NCBI GenBank assembly: GCA_038503035.1
Contig: JAVSML010020392.1
Coordinates: forward strand, 124,001 to 188,000
Source: Crocodylus rhombifer
Taxonomy: Eukaryota > Chordata > Crocodylia > Crocodylidae
Reading direction: 5' to 3'
Length of the DNA: 64,000 bases
How positions within the stretch are numbered: the first letter of the stretch is position 1; the number at the start of each line of letters is the position of its first letter. The position numbers and the translations under genes are program-made. The notes under the pieces were generated by a model. It did not search any database. It was given only the letters and a program-made list of their open reading frames with translations, and was not told the origin of the DNA. Of the stretch, positions 57,121 to 64,000 are shown piece by piece.

Positions 57121-60100
57121 AGGTTTATATTCTCTCTATAAGCCTTAATGAAAGAACCTTTTGCTTTAAAAGTCTTTAGCTATGGCTTGCCCTTAAGCAT
57201 GACTTTGGACTTGGGATATGATTAGCAACTAGTAAAATATGGCTAATGAAAAGGTATGAATATTCCCAGTTAGATTTTAGGGCATTTTCCATTGTTCCCC
57301 ACTAGGCATATTGTTATTGTATTATTTCCATGCAGAACTGCCATCACTAGCACAGCCGAACCTGGTTAATCAATGCCTTTTTAATCTCAGTGTGCATATA
57401 AAGCATCTAAAAGATTTAAGCGTACCTTTAAATTATTAATCTGGCAATGTATTAACTCAGAATAAAATATACAAGGTTTCCAAACTTTTTTGAGTGAAGT
57501 CATACGGCACATGAATATTGGCACCATTTATCCCTCCATTAAGGCTGCACTGGGCAAAGACTTGAACTAACTTTATCTCCTTATAAAAATCTACACTCTT
57601 ATCAGGTGCTGCTGTCAATGTGTTCAAGCTGGCCTCATGTGCATCATTGCTATTACCTGTACCTTCACCTCTCAGTTAAGATCTGAAGAGCACCTTCTTC
57701 TTGAAACCAATAGCAATAGAGTTGTATCTAGCAATATTTGCGCCCTGGGCAGAAATGCCGGAGAACAGAGAACCAAACTGTAGGGAGTTTTACATGACCC
57801 TGGATGCTCAAAAAACCTGACTGTTGCTGCCATGGCACAGTCTCCCCACATCCTGCTGCTGCTGCCACAGCATGGGCTCCTTAGGGGCTGCCATTCTGGC
57901 CTCCCTCTAATGCAGCCTTCAGGGCTGGTGCCCCACACTGCTACCCCAAGTGTTGGCAAGAGATGAGTGCCTGGTGTTTGATGACTGAATGGATCAGCCC
58001 CAGGGACTCTGCCGGAGTGTTGTTTACCTCGCACCTTCTGTATGGAACGTTGCATACACTTAGGTAGGCAAGGCAGAATTAAATACTACGTATACTCAAG
58101 TATCTAAAGCATGATTTTAAAGCTGCACATGATATTAAGTTGGAGTAAGTCAAAACATTCCACAATACGTGGTAAAACCAGCCATCCACATCTTACCTAG
58201 CAAAAGGCCAATATGGCACGGCACAAGTGCAGTGTCTAACATGGCTAGGCTTCCTAGGCACTGATGTAATACAAATAATAAATAAGAAGGAAAGACTGAA
58301 TGGCACTTGTGGAACTATACAATGATGTTTGAATAGTATCTGGTACTGGATATTGCCTTGTTAATTAGCAATATCAGTCTTTCACTGACTAGCTTGCCAA
58401 ATTAATTATATAAAAAGACTTGACAAAAAAAAAAACCAAACCTATTGGGGGTCCCATTATGCAAAGAAGAAAAGAGGCAGAAGGAGGGAAGGCAAAAATA
58501 ATATTATAATTCAGAAAGACAGGAGACCCTCATAAGAATCTCCTGGTAGGTATAATGCCAAAGTTGCAGTCACCTGGCAGATGCTGCTGTAACCCCATGA
58601 AATTTGACTCATTGCTATGGATTTCCACAGGGTTTGTCAGGCAACATGTTGCCCACTAAGTAAAAGACTGATTTTTACCAATGACACCTTTTGAAGCAAT
58701 AATATGTCTGTTCAGGATGGATGCTCAGTTACAGGTTTGTTAGTCAACAGGGCAGACCTTTTCTAGCAAACTTGTCAAAAAAGGCTTTTTCCTTAACCTT
58801 AATTATACAAATGTTCATCAATTTACAGAGATACTTCACCGTTCAATACTTTGTCATGTTTTCTGGAATAGTTAAGTACAGTCCCCACATATGAATGTCT
58901 ATCGCCAACCCATCAGGTTGCTGATATTTCATGGATATCTTCTGCTGTATCAGGACTGGAAGAAAAAATGCATGTTCCTAACTAAATTGTGTTAGAAATG
59001 CTACTGATTTTTCTCTCTCCTCATCTGCTTTCAACTTCATTCTATTCCAGGACTCTGACCTCTTCTTAGCCAGCAGTGTTTGCACCTGGTGGAACTGTTA
59101 CTTTAATTAGCCTTTTAAAATATAGATAAATAATTGTTGCCGAAAATGAATCTTACAAATTTGTTTCAAGAAATGTAAGTGTCATATCTTCAGAGATCAG
59201 AATAGTAGGCCCTGTATCAGACCCCAGAGTTTATGGGTTCTCAGATTAAGCTCCAGGTAATATCCTCCTTGTCTTCCTTTTGGTTTCTACACAGAATTTC
59301 CTGGCTTTGTTCTAATACAAGAGTTTCACAAGCATTTATTAGCTGAAGGAATTATAGTCTCCTGTTTCAGGGGATGTTTCAGCAAGTTTCTGAAACACAG
59401 AGTCTCATTCCAGTTTTCATGCCTTGACAGAGTGCCTAAAGACCACATACAGTATATTACATTTCATTGACATTGTTGCAATTGTTACTCTATTGCAGCA
59501 AGTCGAAAGTAGGCTTTTTAAGGTAACCAGCGCACACGGAATTCAATCATTGTCTAATAATACAATGAACTTCAGAACAAATATAAGCTACCTTCTTGTA
59601 TAGTCACAAGGGAAAAAAGCATCTGCTGAAAACCACTAGCCCAAATAAAATGGAAAAAAGCATAGCTACACGTTGCTGTGTAGCAGGTTACCACCCTTCT
59701 CAGAAGATGCTAAACAATGGTGATGGAACAGTTCACTGCACTAAGCCATCAAGGAATTATTCCCGACAGTGATTTGATAGTATTTTGACCAGTCTAGTCT
59801 TGCATGACCTAAACAATAACAGCCATCATTTCCCTTGAGAGAGTAATAATTTTGCTAGTTTCATCCGTTAGTCCCAATGATTTCCTTTCATCCACTCTAT
59901 TGGCACTTGACTTGGTGGCTAGATCTTTTACATCCAGAACTCAGACAGAGTCCCTGGTTACGATGGCAGACATAATTCTTCAGTCTCTAGCTCAGTAAAG
60001 TACCTCATAAAATGCTTAAGCCCAACCCTGTTCAGCAAAGCACTTACCTGTATGCTTAAATTTAAGCACATGCTTCTCTGCTTTGCAGGATAGGAATGGA

Positions 60101-62769
60101 CTGACTTATTTTACTAATCACTCCTTCCAACCCCTTTCAAACTATTAATATTTTTTTGGGGGGGGGGAGAGGGGGGAAATAAGTCATTTTTCTTAATCTT
60201 TTTGAGTATGTAAAAATCTACTCCAGTGACAGAGCAGATGCCCACACCAATCTTTAAGACACAGGTGTCACCAATAAGGCCTACTTTTATTAGGGCTGCA
60301 GATACTGCAACACTGAAAAAAGCACTTAGCTGAGAAAAACTTGCTGGAGGCATCATCTAGCTGGTGCATCTTCCAGTTAGCCATTGTTTACTTTTCTGAT
60401 TTTTTAGATGGGCAAGAAGCTTCCAGGGGGACCTTTTTCAAAAACGTAACAAATGTGATAAAATTGCATATATATACGCTATATATTATATGTGCTATAA
60501 ATAAAAAAACCTATTTTAAATGGGAACTACTTTGAGTGCAAAAGGGAGAAAGGTGAGAGCTTTCAAGGGGAAGCAATTTAAAAAACAGCCCCTCTTCCCC
60601 CCAGAGAACCCATTCACAGAATAAAAAAGCCCAGTGCAAAATGTCAGATTAAAGCAACAGCTCATTTAAGAGGCATGACAGGCAACTGGGGGAAAAACAA
60701 CAGCTTCAAAGCAATGGCTGCTTTTACAATTAAAACATGCTTCTGAAATCTATACATAAAGAAAAGACACATAAAGAGAAGGTTTGGGCACTTTGGTTCA
60801 TTCATTTATCCCTGCCTCTGTTGTTAGTCTACTTGTATTCTCCTTACCTCTTTGGAATTTATTTCCCAACAGGTACTCTTTTTCATAACATTTTTCCTGT
60901 CTTCCTACCCTCCCCAAATGGGTCCCTGAAGGAAGCTGGATCCAAATTAATAGGAGAGGATATAAGATGAAAAGGCAAACAGGGTTTGGAGAGCAGCTCT
61001 GTCTTCCTTCTTCCCTCAGGGATGGTTTTCAAAATGAAGCTTCTGTGGATGAAGTACTATCTGTGGCTGTGGCAATTGCAAAGACAGCAAGTATCTTTTT
61101 AGAAGCACAAAAATAGAGAAAGTAATTTATAAGACTTATACCATGGTTCACAGCAAGACTTCGAGGCATACAACTAGTGAAGGATGTGAAAGGGTGTTTC
61201 CCATTGACGTCATTGTCTTCTCACAGTACATCTGACTTCTCCAATTGTTTCCATGGCTGGCTCTAGCTTCCACTAGGATCCTAACCAGGGTTTATGATAG
61301 GTTGTATCCCTCAGGGCACTTCAAGATGGAGCATCTCTGTGAAAATAAGAGCACAGTTCTGTCCCACTGACCTGCCTGTATCAGGTTTGTATTTAATTTA
61401 AAAGGCTTTTTCTAATATCTAAGTAACACTTTTGCCGGGGCACCATTCGGCAGCAAAAAGGGATGGGTTCAAATTTTGGGGTTCCTCATAAATTATACCT
61501 GTGTCTCAAGCCCCCACCCAGAAAACTTGGGAACACTAAATTTGGCAGGGATATCCTGTGCAAACAAGCCCCTCTCTCACAAGCAGTATAAACACAAAAC
61601 CCCAAATGTATTACAGAGAATAAAACAAAAGAGAACATTAAATATAATTTTGAAACACTGTTAACTACAGAGCAAAGTCTATAGGGGGCACCCTCCTGGG
61701 AAGGCTTCACTCATATCCGGGCAGGCTGGGAATTGGGGCTCCCCAACAGGTAGTTCTGGGGGCCTGCACCCCTATACCTGCCCTTCAGCAGTGGGCTGGA
61801 GAGGGGGCCCACACCGGAGAGTGCTGAGCTGCTCCTTGGGTTCACTGCACCGTGGGGAGCTGCTTGAGAGCATGGGTCCTTCTGAATTGCAAGGGGCCCC
61901 TTGTTGCTCCTGGAAAAGCGGTAGAGTGCTGATCTTTCCTCCCAAGGAGAGCCTGAGTGTGTATGTGGGGAGTGACTGTGGCTCCATCCAGCATGCATGC
62001 ACCTCAAAACTTCTGGGCTGGATTATATGGCCCACTAAAATAAAACTGCGGGACAAACTCCAAAAGAAACCAGGTTGATTGATGAATACAGCTGGCCCAA
62101 CCACACAGCTTGACTGGAGCAAAAGGACCATCAAAAGAAAAAAAAAAAAAAGGATTCCCCCTCCTTCCCCAGAATTTCCTTTGCTAGGGCCCTCAGCTCC
62201 TCTGCTTCCAGATCCAGCTGCTCCTCTGGCACTGGAAAGCTCACGCTGGGAACTGAAACTGGAGTGGAGAGTGTCGTGCTGCTGCTGGTTAAAGGTGTCA
62301 GTGGTGGTGCAGGCGCAGGCACTGCTCCCACCTCCGTGCTCCCACTCGCAGGACAGGACTCAGCACTGCCAGGAAAGAGGGTGTCTATGTTTGGGGCGGG
62401 GGCTCTCGCAGCTCTCCAGAAGAATAAGTTGAAAGGAATGGATAGGGATAACAATAGGGATTGTAGGCAAGGGTAAGTAGGAAAGGACTGGATACAACTT
62501 ACAAGAAGAGAAACTAGCTAGCAAGCCAGAGCCTTTCAGACGCTGCTGCTCCAAGAGGGAGCGAGCTCACAAAAGGCACAGATCACTTCAGACACAGCTT
62601 GAGATGTTGTTTCTATGTCCTTCCCCCAGAGCACTGTGATTGGAACGGAACTCAGAGAAAGATCACAGTCACTGGCCAGCTAAAGATGTCAATATCAGAG
62701 CAGTCCCTGCCCCCCCCCCCGCCGCCTTTTCCATATATATAAGATCACCCCAGCCCTCCCTCTTCTCTG
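57121..62769. other. Large unassigned stretch
   Basis: No gene is supported. A GC-rich patch at 57715-58060, a G-rich run at 60158-60176, an A run at 62138-62151 and a C-rich run at 62709-62720 stand out in AT-rich DNA. A 108-residue minus-strand frame at 62131-62454 (listed separately) looks more protein-like than its neighbours. The words acgtatactcaagtatcta at 58089 resemble one end of a DNA transposon. Confidence 0.35.
62131..62454 (-). other. Unidentified open frame with a Glu/Leu-rich end
   Basis: A 107-residue frame runs from an ATG at 62454. Its middle is Pro-, Thr- and Ser-rich (VGAVPAPAPPLTPL) and its end is acidic and helical (EEQLDLEAEELRALAKEIL) before a run of Phe encoded by the T-run. 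I do not recognise a family. It could be a scrap of a transposon or retroviral structural gene, or chance. Low confidence as a coding remnant. Confidence 0.2.
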
Positions 62770-62949
62770 CTTCTGTTTCCTGCAAGCCTTCCAAATCTCC
62801 GAATCTCTCCAAATCAATTCAGAAGCTCCCAAATCGATTCAGACCTTTTAATGGGTCTCCCGATTCAAATCGGATTCAGAGATTCAGCTGCTGAATCAGG
62901 CCAAATCTCCTTTGAATTGAAACAGCTACTGGAGTTTTGCACAGCCCTA
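62770..62949. mobile_element. hAT family X, right-hand fragment
   Basis: Words ctccgaatctctccaaatca, gattcagaccttttaatggg and ctgctgaatcaggcc lead to the end ggagttttgcacagcccta. This matches the right arm and terminus of copy 1. The left arm was not found. Confidence 0.8.
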
Positions 62950-64000
62950 ATTGCCAGTCACTGAGCTAGCACTGCCAGGGAAATGGACAGATGCAAAGGA
63001 ATGCCTTACAGTGTACTGCGGGAAAATGGGACCCGGTAACTCTGGTCTCATTAATATGTCCTTCCAAACCACTAAGTTAATTGCAAATTATGGGTTAAAT
63101 TTACACTATGCTACATGCTGTTCTGGAAATGTGGAACTACTATAAACCCAATTTAATCAGCCAATGCAATTTTGCTCCTTTTCACCGCTTTGGTAGACCA
63201 GCAAATCTCTCCTTTAAAACTTAAACTTTTTAAGCATAATTAAGGTTGAGCCTACATAACTTCAAATCATTCAGAATATTGCATGCAAATATTCCCGTGT
63301 TTAGCAGTGGTGCATGACATTTTAACTATTTTCCAAACCCTAAGGAAATTTTGTGCCAAACACCTGTGCTAAAACAGAGGTACAGTTTGGTAATTTAAGG
63401 ATTAAAAACGGCATTATGTGGGGTTTGTAATCAACTGCAAAGCAAGAAACTGACAACTAAAATTATAGGTAAATAAAATCTATATGTTAGTTAAGAAACA
63501 CACCATTAATACATCAAAACAACCTTAACCTACTCGGTAGTGATTCAATGGGAAGAAAATATATGGAAATATTTAACATGACTTCAAAAACCAGTTCCAT
63601 CTAATCTGGCACCATAAACATTAAAATGCTTCAATTGTAAACATATATGGTTATCACGAAGCATCGCTAGAGGGCAGAGTTAAGGTTTTGGAGGTTAACA
63701 TGTACAGGGTTTTAGGTATTATAACATCCCAAACAAAAACTCTATTTTATAGAGGCCAAGCTAGAGATCTTAGTTCAGCAAAAACGTGGGTATTTTCTCT
63801 TCCTGTACAAGCAGAAGAGTGGAAGGCACTTGCAATGAAACTCTAAACAACCTAAGACTCAGTTTCTTACCAAACTTGAAACTCCATCCAGCAATATGCT
63901 GTCAATGTTTTTATAAGAGGTACACACAGAATTCCTTTCCTCCTTAATCTGCACTAAAACCTACTTAGCAGCTGTGTGTGTGACAGCAAGCTACAGATGA
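62950..64000. other. No recognised feature
   Basis: AT-rich end of the window. Nothing supported. Confidence 0.4.

Noticed and set aside
57672..58055. 127-residue minus-strand frame in a GC-rich patch
   Set aside because: No domain; words such as gcgccctgggc on the plus strand suggest a decayed DNA transposon, but no ends were found.
61711..62134. Paired 98- and 120-residue minus-strand frames
   Set aside because: They overlap in two frames and have no recognisable domain; GC-rich chance frames are the simpler reading.
1..64000. CRISPR array, operon-like gene cluster, rRNA or functional tRNA gene
   Set aside because: No regularly spaced short repeats with unique spacers, no dense gene array, and the tRNA-like words are SINE heads rather than full cloverleafs.

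Overview
This window looks like non-coding nuclear DNA from a reptile, most probably a crocodilian. I found no host protein-coding gene, rRNA gene, tRNA gene or CRISPR array. The assignment rests on the repeats: CR1 LINEs in both orientations whose 3' ends read like the crocodilian CR1 tail, hAT-type DNA transposons with 8-base target duplications, and MIR/tRNA-derived SINE relics. The recognisable coding sequence is mobile-element debris. The unique sequence between is AT-rich and could be intergenic or intronic.

Layout. 1-2.8 kb: nothing recognised. 2.8-3.6 kb: a 5'-truncated CR1 with a clean open frame. 4.3 kb: a small hAT. 6.4-7.7 kb: a CR1 that has lost its reverse transcriptase, ending in a TA repeat. 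8.0-9.0 kb: an LTR-like unit on the minus strand. 9.6 kb: a short MITE. 11.3 kb: a candidate Penelope-like repeat with a hammerhead-ribozyme-like core. 13.0-20.1 kb: three complete non-autonomous hAT copies of one family, one carrying a 119-base inverted copy of nearby DNA. 17.8-24.2 kb: older minus-strand CR1 pieces. 25.1-26.5 kb: a LINE that is not CR1. 27.0-28.2 kb: an internal CR1 slice. 30.2-34.5 kb: a near full-length minus-strand CR1 with ORF1 (esterase type) and ORF2 (endonuclease plus reverse transcriptase). 34.5-37.2 kb: CR1 DNA broken by an 880-base foldback element and a MITE. 44.3-46.8 kb: a DNA transposon with a decayed Myb/SANT-like gene. 54.7 kb: a small reverse-transcriptase fragment resembling DIRS-type elements. 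55.2-57.1 kb: a hAT beside a second non-CR1 LINE on the minus strand. 57-64 kb: mostly unrecognised sequence with one hAT fragment.

The genes do not work together; they are successive, often nested, insertions. Every retrotransposon gene here is truncated, frameshifted or missing catalytic residues, so no active element is expected. The points most worth following are the Myb/SANT transposon, the templated inverted insertion inside a hAT, the Penelope-like repeat, the DIRS-like fragment and the near complete CR1. Positions of element edges were judged by eye and may be off by tens of bases unless a target duplication is given.
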